Source of the DNA: Schoenoplectus triqueter
Lineage: Eukaryota > Streptophyta > Magnoliopsida > Poales > Cyperaceae
Length of the DNA stretch: 64,000 nt
Assembly: GCA_964058805.1 (NCBI GenBank)
Contig: CAXKVV010002149.1
Span: forward strand, 186,001-250,000
Direction: 5' to 3'
In this document: positions 47,503 to 57,715 of the stretch, piece after piece
Layout of the letters: each line of letters opens with the position of its first letter
How positions within the stretch are numbered: the stretch's first letter is position 1
Notes under the pieces: generated by a model
Told to the model about the DNA's origin: nothing
Seen by the model: the letters and a program-made list of their open reading frames with translations, nothing else
Database searches by the model: none
Translations under genes and position numbers: made by a program

Positions 47503-49733
47503 TGTACATCTTTTATTCAACTTTGTTCTCATTTGGGCCGCCGGATTCATTTTGAGATTGAGTTATATGAGATGTAAGGCCCAGATTCATTTCACATCTT
47601 TATTCAAAACAGCGCCTTATTTTAATCGTTCGATCTCTCCAAGATTCACACACGCGCATCAATATCCATGTTACTGCGATCTTCTGACTCTCCGGTCAAT
47701 GGAAGCTCCAAGATTCACGCCACTGGTGGCGCCGGCGACTGAGACCATCTTTTCCCGATCGGACAACCGCCTTAGCGTCGTCTCATCATGGGGAGTCATT
47801 CTACGGTATCCGATCGGTGATCCATACGGTGAATCCTACTGTGCGTTAGCACCAGCTAGAACAAATTGGTACCGTTCGGTACCGAATCACAAATCTCACA
47901 AATTCCATACAATTAATCATTATTTTTAGCAATTAGACACTCAATCCATGTCGTGCATGCATGTTAATGCGTTTTAACATGATTAAAATCACTCAAATCG
48001 ACTTACAACTTCTCTATTCAAGATGCACAGTAATATCGTTCGGTACCGATTATGATTTACACTGAATTCTTATAGTCCACCTGTTTATATTATCACTAAT
48101 GCACTTTGAAAGCTCTATAATGCTTATCTCAATCAAGATATACTTGATTACACTTTCAATTTCCTTTAATTTTCGAATTCAAATTCAATTCTGGTAACGA
48201 AACGCGACGACAGTATTAGAACTTCAAATTAGTCGAGTTCTCAAGATTGTATCTGAGATCAATCGACTTCAAATGATGCTATGGACTTTGATACATATGG
48301 TATTAACAAGAATTAAGATAATTTCAACTCAAGGATGAAGAATTTAAACGAGAAATCAAACTGTTATCGAGTTCTCAAGCAATCGCTGAGATCAATCGAC
48401 TTAACAGCATTCTTTTATCAATTTCCAAGCAAAATTCATCCAAGAAAATAAAAGATTCATACTCTACAAACTTATAGCATATGGAGGAGAGAAGAAAATC
48501 AAAGCATAATTGATAAAATCGGGAAAATTCAAGAATAACACAGTATTATACTGATATGCAATTGCGATCATACTCTTAAGCTTTGATCTTCAAGAATTGA
48601 ACTTGCTAACCTCAAATTGACAGAAAATAGGGCTTAGTACTTACCTCTAGATAAGCAATTGGAGTAGAATAAATCGAGTTCTCAAGTTAAAACTGAGATC
48701 AATCGATTATACCAATCTTCTCTTCTTCTCTCTTGCTTCCAACTTGCTCTTTCTCTCTCTGAACTTTATACTTGATCTCTGGAGTGTTTCTTTTTTTTCT
48801 TCTGTTCTCTCCTCCTTTTGAATCTCCATGGATTAGATGTTTATATAGGCAATTAAAGGGTGTATCAAGGGATTAAGGTTGTACACCACCCATACACCAG
48901 CGATTGGACTTCCTTGGCTCATGAACATGGTTCTCCAATTCTGTTAGTGCTTCTGTTATGATGTGGGCCCCATCTAAACGAATCCAAAGTGATTTCTTTT
49001 ACTGTTGACCATGTTTGACTTCCCCTCACTTCTCATCCGCTGCTAGAACCTTCTAGGCCACATCAGCATGCTATATATACTCAATTCAATGCATCTAAAG
49101 CATCCATTTACTCTCTGCCATTGTAGTTCATCTCCAAAGTTCAAAGCTTTATCACCCGATTGTGAGCTTTGATCAAAGACATATCTCCATCATCCAATTG
49201 ATAATCTCCATCATCTAAACAACATCGTGTAGGTACATAGAGGCTACAAGCATTGTTAATTCGAGTCTACAGCACAAGGTTTCAATTTTCATCAATTTGC
49301 CCGATTTCATCACTTCATCTTAATTACTTCAATTCATCTCATAATTGCCGCTCCTTTCTTCATCCACAGTGTCGCCTAAGTGAGTAGAAGGAGTTTGCAC
49401 CATCAATTTTAGATTTTGAAGCAAGAATTGAAGTGCCTCATTAATCACCCGAGGTATTCATCTCTCTCAATAACCCTATTCATTCATTACTTTTCAATTT
49501 TGATCAATTGCACATATTCTCCCATGTATAGGCTAGCTCTAACCGAAAAGAATTGAAGTTGTGAGCTTTGGAGAGCTTGATCACCTCTAATGGCGCCTTC
49601 TGCCTCGTCGAGAAGAAGAAAGAAGAGAGGGAGGGGAGAAGGAGAGGAAAGAGAAGGAGCTGCGCTTGGCGCACAGAGTCCACAACATAGTGGGACCCAC
49701 AGTCAGAGGCGCAACACAAGTGATCCAGGTACA
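47503..49733 (-). repeat. Probable 3' LTR of the Tat-type gypsy element
   Basis: On the minus strand the sequence just upstream is purine-rich (AAGGGAAAAAGGGGATA), then TGTACCTGG starts at 49733. A matching lower end is TGTACATC on plus at 47503, giving TGTAC/GTACA inverted ends and 2231 bp. A minus-strand TATATAAAC box lies at 48847-48839. Order and orientation fit an element whose pol is at 57716-63301 on the same strand. The 5' LTR is outside the window, so I cannot compare the two; the limits are provisional. Confidence 0.4.
48232..48707. repeat. Dispersed dyad repeat, three copies
   Basis: TCGAGTTCTCAAG, a short spacer, then TGAGATCAATCGA occurs at 48232-48268, 48366-48400 and 48673-48707. 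Each copy is itself an imperfect palindrome. It lies in the putative R/U5 part of the LTR. Confidence 0.7.
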
Positions 49734-49750
49734 TATCCCCTTTTTCCCTT
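49734..49750 (-). promoter_or_regulatory. Probable polypurine tract of the gypsy element
   Basis: Minus strand CCAAGGGAAAAAGGGGATA directly before TGTACC. It has the length and composition of a plus-strand primer. Confidence 0.45.
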
Positions 49751-49979
49751 GGTTTAAATTTCTGTTTAGATCTGTGCATAGGCTTGGTGCATGATTGTCT
49801 GTGTGAGCTATACATTCATAAACCTGACAAATGAGCCCCACATGTAAGTATATGAATCTCGGCCCATTAGTCCAACTGTGGATTGATTAACCCCCTGCTT
49901 AAATTTAATTGATCTGACTTGGCACACTCTGATAGGTCCACTTGTTTAATTAATCCATTACTCATATGCATTAGTGTTA

Positions 49980-50580
49980 AGCATGCTGAGGTGGCTCTGT
50001 AGTGTAGTGCCATGTGGCTTGGTCCACTGTGATGTGGCACCAATGGCCAGCTGCCATATGGCACTGGAGTGTTGAGGTGTGATGCTGTAGTGTTGCCATG
50101 TGACATGTGGAGGGGTGAGGTGGACTCGTCAGAGCTTGCCACGTGGCATGTTGGTGGGGCCCACATGTCAGGTCAGTATAGTGGTGGGACCCGCCTGGCT
50201 GAGGTGGACCAATAGGAGACTGCCATGTGGCACTGACATGCTGAGGTGGCTTCTCTGTGTGTTGCCATTTGGCATACTCCTTGCTGGTGTGGACCACTCA
50301 TAGATTGCCATGTGGCAAGAGTGGTGATGTGGCCTGTGATGTGGACCAATGGGATGCTGCCATGTGGCTCTGTCTGGTCTGACTGGGTGAGAGAGTGTCC
50401 TGCCATGTGTCACGGGCTGAGTGAGGTGGACCAATGGGGTGCTGACACGTGGCACAAGTGGGACCCACTTGTCAGACATGTGGGACCCACATGGGTGACG
50501 TAGACCAATGAGGTGCTGACACGTGGCACTGACATGCTGAGGTGGCCCAATGAGGTGCTGACACGTGTCACACTCTCTCT
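49980..50580 (+). promoter_or_regulatory. Array of G-box-like and CCAAT motifs upstream of the PMD gene
   Basis: Around a dozen imperfect units of roughly 40 bp contain GAGGTGGACCAATGGG and TGCCA[CT]GTGGCA. CACGTG cores include GCCACGTGGC at 50138-50147 and CACGTG at 50447, 50520 and 50562; CATGTGGC variants are in between. CCAAT lies near 50210, 50345, 50430, 50504 and 50547. CACGTG is the core site of plant bZIP and bHLH factors. The array sits between the putative LTR and the TATA repeats of the PMD gene, so an enhancer role is possible but unproven. Confidence 0.55.
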
Positions 50581-50599
50581 CTTCTCTGATTCTGTGTGT

Positions 50600-51380
50600 G
50601 TATGTTTGGGGTCCCCAGTTTGCACCCAGATGAGTCTCTGTCCCCAAGTTGCACCCAGAGTTGCTTTGATTAAATCTCAGCCCTTGATTAATCCATTTAA
50701 TCTGTTTTATCTTCCCTGAATTTATTTTAATAGCTCAACTTATCCAAAAATCATGAAAATTTCACCAAAAATCCCTAAATTCATGATGATCATCCCTGTA
50801 ATTTTTAATTCCATTTTTACCCCTGCCTCTTTGAATTAAAAATTCTTTTGTCAAGAAAACCCTGTTTCTTCCTCTGAATTAATCCCAAATTTCAATTGTA
50901 GTTCAGTGTCTCTGCCAATTATCTCTCTCTTGCAGAAACCACCCTAACTAAATATCAATTAGACTTATATTGATATTCATTAGGGTTTGATCTGATCAAC
51001 AGTCGATTACTTGTCAACAATTGATACAAATCTAGACTTGATCAGATGGTTGCTCCCAGCTTTGGCACCTGATCAGTCTTGTGAAATTTACTTTCAATCC
51101 CTTAACATGAGGGTGACTTGGTCAAAGAACTGATTACTTATCAGTAATTGACACAAATCAAAGCATGGTTAGGTGGTTGCTCGCAGCTTTGGCACCAGGT
51201 CAGCCTTGAAAGCAAAATCACATTTGAAATTTTCCATGATTAGTTGTATCAGAATACTAGCTTGGCATTGACACAATTCTAGTTGTATAGAGATCATACT
51301 GCTTCAGTTCTCAGGGTTTGCTTTGATGATAGGTTCCCAGGGTTTAATCTTGACTCCTTTGATATTTTAGTCACTGAGGT
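50600..51380. other. Spacer between the G-box array and the TATA repeats
   Basis: No frame or element recognised. It contains two related blocks around 51020-51070 and 51150-51205 (GGTTGCTC-CAGCTTTGGCACC), a short duplication. Confidence 0.4.
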
Positions 51381-52020
51381 GTGGGCCCACCTGTCAGTGA
51401 AAAATGATTAGATGGATGACCCCTCTAGAGATCTCTCTCTCCTGAATCTCCTGAGGGTCATCCATCTCGAATGAATAGGAGATGACAGGGTATTTATATC
51501 CTTGCTCTGCACTTAGGGTTTCCTTGTGGGATTAATGTTTAACCCTTGTTCCGGATTGATTAGACTCATCAGATAGGCTAGGTTCATGCTGTTGAAGCTA
51601 CTTATAAAGGGGATGCCAGGTGGGTCCCACTTGTCAGAAAAATGTGATCAGATGGCTGACCCATCAGGAGATTTCTCTCTCTGGAATCTCCTGAGAGTCA
51701 GCCACCTCGAATGAGCAGGAGGTGGTGGAGTATTTATATCTCTGTCTCTCACCCTGATATTTCCTTGTGGGATTAGTGCTTAACCCTTGTTCCGGGTTGA
51801 TTAGGTTTCTTAGTAAAATAGGCTAGGTCTATGTTGTTAGAGCCGTCTACAGGGGACTGCCAGGTGGGTCCCACTTGTCAGAAAAGATATAATCACATGG
51901 TGACACCCGAGAGATCCCTCCTCTCTCTCGATCCTCTCGGCTGTCACTCATGCTGAGTGGATAGAGGATAGTGGGGTATTTATACTCTTCCCTTCATGCC
52001 CAGAATTTCCTTGTGGGACA
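51381..52020 (+). promoter_or_regulatory. Three tandem promoter-like repeats, each with a TATA box
   Basis: Units of about 240 bp start at TGGGCCCAC/TGGGTCCCAC 51382, 51621 and 51865. Each carries an inverted-repeat segment around GAGA-rich sequence (GGATGACCC/GGGTCATCC in unit 1), then TATTTATA at 51491, 51731 and 51977, then TTTCCTTGTGGGA. Their orientation and the distance of the last unit to the coding exons make them promoter modules of the PMD gene on the plus strand. Confidence 0.6.
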
Positions 52021-52175
52021 AATAAAGTTGCTCCGGAGTTCCATTAGCGACTTCTTCTGATTAGTGGGCCTCCTCTTCCTTGTTTCTCTTCTTTTCTCTT
52101 CTTATGATTTACTATTGATAATTGATTTTATTTTCATTTATTCGGCTACTCATCCTTGGAATTTTTCAAAGGTAA

Positions 52176-55100
52176 ACAAAGAGCCACCCACCAAGACGAG
52201 CCTTGAACGCTCGAAAGGCTTGTCTTGGTGCATTATTCCTTATCATTTGTCTCTTCACTTCTCATGACGTTTTCTCTTCTTCGGGTATTGTAGTTTCTTC
52301 TCATGACGCCATTCCGCGTCGCCCCTTGAGTCACTACCATTCTTTTTATGAGGATCCTAGTGATTGGACTCCTTTTGTCTCAGCCATTCGAGCGACTCAT
52401 GTCTACCCGCGAGGCGGTGGTTTGTTCTTTAGAGATGATCAGCCTCATGACATCATGCCTCTTCAGCCCTTAGGCGTCGCTTCTACAGCTCCTTTGACAC
52501 ATCTCCTGGGTAAGGAGATTATTGACGGGGAGGCTCACAGATGGACCACTGCTCCCTTCATCACTCCCTTAGAGTGTCATGGCTATCAGTTAGAGTGGAC
52601 CCGATACGTGCTCATGCGGGAGGAGACTCTGCTCAGGCGAGCCGGGATATATGACTCGGTCTTCTTGTCGATGTTTCATTATCACATTGACACACCTTGG
52701 CTACGGGCCTTTTGTGAGAGGTGGAACTATTCCACCAATACTTTGTTCATTGATGACCGAGAGCTGACTCCGACCCTCCTGGAGATACAGCAGTTGACTG
52801 GGTTGCCGATCTTTGGCCACTTTTATGACGAGTTCATGGTCTCGCCTGCTGACTCGGGAGACTTCACTCGATTTCCACCTTCTTTGCAGAGGACTTATGA
52901 GATTTATCATCATTTACGGAGGGGGCATCCCGGAGTCCCATTCAGACATTGGATCGCCTATTTTACTGACCGGGTCCATACCCGCCCTACGGGCTTGGCT
53001 TCCACTCGGGATCCATTTGGTACAGGACGGCTCGAGATTCACCATGATGGTCCCATCCCTTCTCAGGATATCCTGTGTTCACATGACGTGGATCGGGAGA
53101 CTTATTTGACTGCTTTCATCTCTTGATGGATTTGCTATTTCTTGTTGCCTAGCTCCCCAGCATACACCATTCGACCTTCGGTGTTCGTCATGGCGAGCCT
53201 GATCGCGCGTGGTGACAGGATTTCTTTGGCCGTGCCTGTACTGGCCAACATTTATAGATGTCTTCGTGGTTTGACTTCATCTCGTAGTCCTTCACAGTGC
53301 CAGGAGTTGATTCCATGGCATCTGATCAGTGGATGGCTCCATCTACACTGGTCTGGCTCATATGACCCCGGCATGGCGGTTGCGCTGCGAGACCGCCTAC
53401 CTTTATTGAGTGACTTGGCTGGGGTGCAGCCAGCTTCATTGACCCCGGAGGCTGCTAGGTACAGATTCTTCAGGAGTCGGGACCACTTACGCTTCTCTCG
53501 AGATAGGTCAGTGGCTCGTGGGGTAGCTAGACTTGCCGACAGGATGGTGATTGACAGTAGGGTCCCTTCTTCCGACCCTTCTAGCATTCGAGCCAGGCCC
53601 ATTGACTTGGAGTACCTTATCAGTATCCGTCAGGGCTTTCTTCCCCTCAGATTGGGCAGTTATATGTTCATTGAGCCTTATTCGCCGCATCGATGTGCAC
53701 ATCAGTTCGGCTTGGATCAGGATATTCCAGCATCTCTTCTCCGCCCTATGTCTTTGGCAGCCGATTTGGAGGGTGTCGGATGGTGCTACGCTCACCTCTT
53801 CCGACTAGGCACGGGCACTCGTTACCAGATGGTATCCACTTCTAGGGCTTCTACCTTTTCGAGACGTTATCAGCAGTGGTACTATGAGTCCATTCGCTCT
53901 TACCAGTCATATACTCCTCCGGTGGTCGTCCGGAGTACATGTCCACGAGATGGCCAGCCTCTATTAGACGGTACTGTCTCGCGTGATCGCAGCCCTTTTC
54001 CGGACATTGCCGTAGAGCCTGTCGATTTTCAGGGTTTAGACAGCCGATTTTCTCGTGTTCCTGTTAGGACTACTCTCACAGGTACACTTCATCATCCATT
54101 TAGGTTATTTTTCCTTTGGTAAGCCTCGTCCGCATCTCAATCAATTCTCCTTTTTGATTCAGAGTTGGCTTATGAGTATGATCATGCGGAGCCCGGGTTC
54201 TCAGTCCCTCGCCCACGAGTGGTTGGCGTTCATTCTCAGCCACCTACCGAGCCACCGGCTTCAGCCGCCGTGGGGAGAGATCGAGATGGCACTTCTCGGT
54301 CGCCTTCCCCATTTTCTTTCCCTTCTCTCATTTCGGGTGATTTTCTCTACTGACTTGCCTATCCTTTATTCGGGCACACTTTACTTATAGTTCTGATTAG
54401 GGTTTATTTTCCAGCTCACGGGACATCTCTTTTAGAGGCAGCCCGAGATGATACCATGGCAGATTCACCAGTGTCAGCGAGCACTGTTCCCTCGAGATTC
54501 TGCACCGACCTTGCCGTCGCAGGTTCGTGTTCATCATTTAATACTTAGTTGCCAGTACGCATTAGTATTTTCATCCTTACATGTAGATTTTACAGGCCTT
54601 GAGGCTGATGATATGGCATCTCCACACCGCTCAGAGTCTTTCTTTTATGACGGTCCTGCCTCACCGTCGATCTTGTTAGTGCCCATCGGAGATGGTGACT
54701 CATTCGATGTGATTTTGGGGCCGGTACTCACTCTTGCGAGACCAGAGGAGGCTTATCTTGAGCAGGGGAGTCCATTGGCTGTCGAGCCCGTAGGCGACGA
54801 GCCATTATTGATCGAGGGAGGGCCATCCCATGTTTCTTCATCTCCTGACAGGCAGCCTCTCGTGGCTACAGATGGTGTAGTCTCATCTGAGCTCACAGAT
54901 AGTCGGGTAGAGGACTCGACTGAGCAGGTTATAGTCGATTATGATTCTGAGCTGGATGAGAGTTGGCTAGTGGAGCAGCTATTCAACAGCCCAGAGACGG
55001 AGGTCCCGACTAGTGAGGGTCTCAGTGAGCCTCATGCCTCTCCCGGTACTTTATACTTCCTTTGTCATTTGCTCATATTTTACTTTTCCATGTACTTATG

Positions 55101-55890
55101 CCTTTCATTTTATTTTGTAGCCGGGTCTGGCGCACCTGCGGGTCCTCCCGAGGTGACCGATACTCCTATCCCTGATCCAGTCGCGCCGGTCTCGGGCGAC
55201 GAGGCGATAGGTTAGACCTTTTCTTCTTTATTTTTCCTTTGATTGTGATAATTCGTCTGACCCATTTACTTTGTTGCAGATGTTACACTGAGAGATGTGA
55301 AGCTCGCCTTGTCCGAGTTGGCGGATGCACTCCGAGATACTTTCTTCGGAGACTATCCGCTAGATTTCGAGATTTTGGATTCGCTGCCCGATGACTTCTC
55401 CTTCGACTGGTATAGGCTGATGCGGGATACCATCGCGCCAGCTCTACTCGTTGCGCCTCATCTCGAGAGTACCTTCATTTCTAGGAGGTGTGAGGAGCTG
55501 CTCGGGGCTTACCAGGATGCGAGCTCTCTCGTATATCAGTACGAGTTAGAGATCCATGAGCTGCGCAGGCACTTGGAGGCTGCTCGACTCCGCTATCTTC
55601 AGCGGCTTTCTTCTTGTGCCACTCTCCGCTCCATGGGAGTCAGTGGCGGGCCCGCTCGACTGCTCGTGCAGGAGCTAGAGGACCACAGATTATCTATGGA
55701 GGGCTTTTCTCGACATCTGGCGGGACGTCTCCCGGAGCTGCAGATTCATTCGAGTGCCCGGGATAGAGCCTTCTCTCAGTTTTTGGATTTCGAGGCAGCC
55801 TCAGAGGAGGATAGGCACTCCCTCCATGCTCATTTAGAGACTATTAGTACTGTGTTATTAGAGCTGGAGTCCCGTTTCTTGGGCCCATAG
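52176..55890 (+). CDS. Plant mobile domain protein, spliced, antisense to the gypsy element
   Basis: Six exons can be read: open from 52176 to 54081, 54163-54336, 54415-54522, 54596-55045, 55121-55210 and 55280-55890 (TAG). All five introns have GT-AG ends, all are phase 1 and every join keeps the frame. Exon 1 has a plant mobile domain (PMD, aminotransferase-like): FCERWNYSTNTLF, then LLEIQQLTGLPIFG, IRPSVFVMASLIA and VPVLANIYRCL. Exons 2-5 code for a Pro/Ser-rich and acidic linker; exon 6 for a helical, coiled-coil-like tail of about 200 residues. An in-frame TGA at 53124 interrupts the domain in a conserved stretch (F-I-S-stop-W-I-C-Y-F). The start is unsettled: the frame is open from 52176 and the first in-frame ATG is 52455. 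PMD proteins have been linked to transposon silencing in plants, and PMD reading frames also occur as extra genes of plant transposons. Function here is unknown. Confidence 0.7.
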
Positions 55891-56486
55891 ATTGTACTCT
55901 TTATTTCTTCTTTTCTTCTTCTCTTTTGCTATACTTGTCATTGTATACTTTGACGCTTGTTATACTTGATCTCTTTGTTGTGGATGATGCTTGCTTTTAT
56001 TGTTATCTCTTCGTCACTTCCTCTGCAGCGCGAGGGAATATTTCATTGATTTCACATTTTACACTCTCAATCTTAATTGCAAAAGCGTCTAATACAATTG
56101 CTTCGTTTTCTTACAGCGTCTAAACATAACAAAAGGAAAATCTTACAACATCCTATTATATTTATTCTATACACACTTCTCTTTATTTATGGTAATACAA
56201 AACTTACGTAACCGTGGTATTTTGCGGATACCGAACCTGTCTGTATTGACCTCTAGGCCGGGTACAGAATAAACCCGTTTATCCCTTTATTACTGATGGA
56301 TAAACTTACCAGTATCAATTGGATTATGGATGCAATTGATAACACCATTTTGTGGATGCTCCTCATATACTTGATTGACGTTTATTTGTGGAAGCTCACC
56401 CACTCTCCCCTCATTTGTGCACCGTTGCGTGCTGAAGTGGAAACTCACAGTCACTCATCTCCACTCAATTTGTTTTGTGGGGATCC
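55891..56486. other. 3' flank of the PMD gene, no gene seen
   Basis: T-rich sequence after the TAG. It lies between two genes that face each other (PMD on plus, pol on minus), so both would terminate in 55.9-57.7 kb. Confidence 0.5.
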
Positions 56487-56970
56487 TACCCTCAAACATC
56501 CATCACGCATCCCTACGAGACAGGCTTTCATCGGGTAGGTCCGCTTTCCATGACCTAAGTCACTTCTTTAAGCGAATTACTTTATTTGACATTGGATGTC
56601 GGGCAAAAGCGTAAACCCTTAATCCGACCCCTCCATGACCTATTTTGGGATTTAAACAGATCACCTCCTTGGGCGTGTGGTACTTTTACGGATGAATGTA
56701 CCTAACCTGGTTTTTATATTTTTGCTACCCTCAAACATCCATCACGCATCCCTGCGAGATAGGCTTTCATCGGGTAGATCCGCTCTCCATGACCTGAGTC
56801 ACTTCTTTAAGCGAGCTGCTTTGTTTAACATAAAATGTCGGGTACAAGCGTAAACCCTTGATCTGACCCCTCCATGATGCGCCGTGGGATTATGACACAC
56901 CATTTCTTCGGGCGTGTGGTGCTTTTGCGGATGAATGCACCCAACCTGGCTTTGTATAACACTCGTGGTG
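56487..56970. repeat. About 239-bp tandem repeat, two copies
   Basis: TACCCTCAAACATCCATCAC begins units at 56487 and 56726, followed in both by GGCTTTCATCGGGTAG, TCCATGACC, CGTAAACCCTT and GGGCGTGTGGT blocks in the same order. Confidence 0.8.
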
Positions 56971-57436
56971 TCGGGGACAAAGGTGGCAACCCCTTATTGA
57001 AAAGATTTTATTTATTTTTTTTATTTTTATGAGTAAGGAAAATAGATTTTATTGTTTTACTTAAATATCCCTTTTATTTTATTGGAAGAGAGTAGATTTT
57101 TTGTTATTAGTGATACATGTTACTAATAGTACGAGAGTTATTTATTTACATGCCCTCGGAAGCGACTACTTACTAGCCACCAATTTGCTCGACCTATCCT
57201 TTGGCTTGCGCCGCGGGCGACCAATATGAGCAACTTTCGTCATTGGGCGACAGATAGTTTGAGGGACAAGCTGCAAACCCTGCCCATTTTTGTGTTTATT
57301 CTGTATCAAATGGACAAACCCAGTGGTATTTGTATTGTGAGCCCAAACACCAAAGCTCTCGCCTTACACTCTCGCGTGGTTTTGGCATTGAATTCTCTTA
57401 TTCTTATTTTTTTATTTTGTTGTAGGGCTAAATGTG

Positions 57437-57640
57437 TTTGTGTGGTTTTGGATTTTTGGATGCATTCTATTTACAAATGCACAAGTAAGGTTTTTGGGAT
57501 TTTTAAGCAAAAGTGGAGGTTAGACATGGGTTTGTGTGGTTTTAGATTTTTGGATGCATTCTATTTATAAATGCACAGGTTAGGTTTTTTTGGGATTTTT
57601 ATGCAAAAGTGGAGGTTAGACATGGGTTTGTGTTTCGTGT
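57437..57640. repeat. About 94-bp tandem repeat, two copies and a partial third
   Basis: TTTGTGTGGTTTTGGATTTT at 57437, again at 57531, with a start of a third at 57626. All carry GGATGCATTCTATTTA and GCAAAAGTGGAGGTTAGAC. Confidence 0.8.
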
Positions 57641-57715
57641 ACGTGTGTGTAAGCGAACACTTATTCCCTCCTTATTTATTTACAATGAATACTACTCGGC
57701 CGGCCCCGCTCTGGG

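Noticed and set aside
47552..47929. 125-codon frame
   Set aside because: It lies in the putative LTR, in the opposite orientation to the element, without motif.
49980..50580. CRISPR-like array
   Set aside because: Units are degenerate and contiguous without unique spacers, and the DNA is a plant nuclear genome.
50168..50647. 159-codon minus-strand frame, His/Thr/Pro-rich repeats
   Set aside because: Read through the G-box minisatellite; period and composition come from the repeat.
52203..52205. Start of the PMD gene at TTG 52203
   Set aside because: The codon is TTG and the frame is open further upstream; no signal selects it. First in-frame ATG is 52455, and an upstream exon is also possible.
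52064..52267. Possible first exon of the PMD gene (hydrophobic peptide, donor GTAAAC at 52171)
   Set aside because: The donor would be phase 0 but the nearest plausible acceptor needs phase 1, so the frames do not join.
53142..54122. A separate 326-residue gene
   Set aside because: It is the second half of the PMD exon after the in-frame TGA; the frame and domain continue across it.
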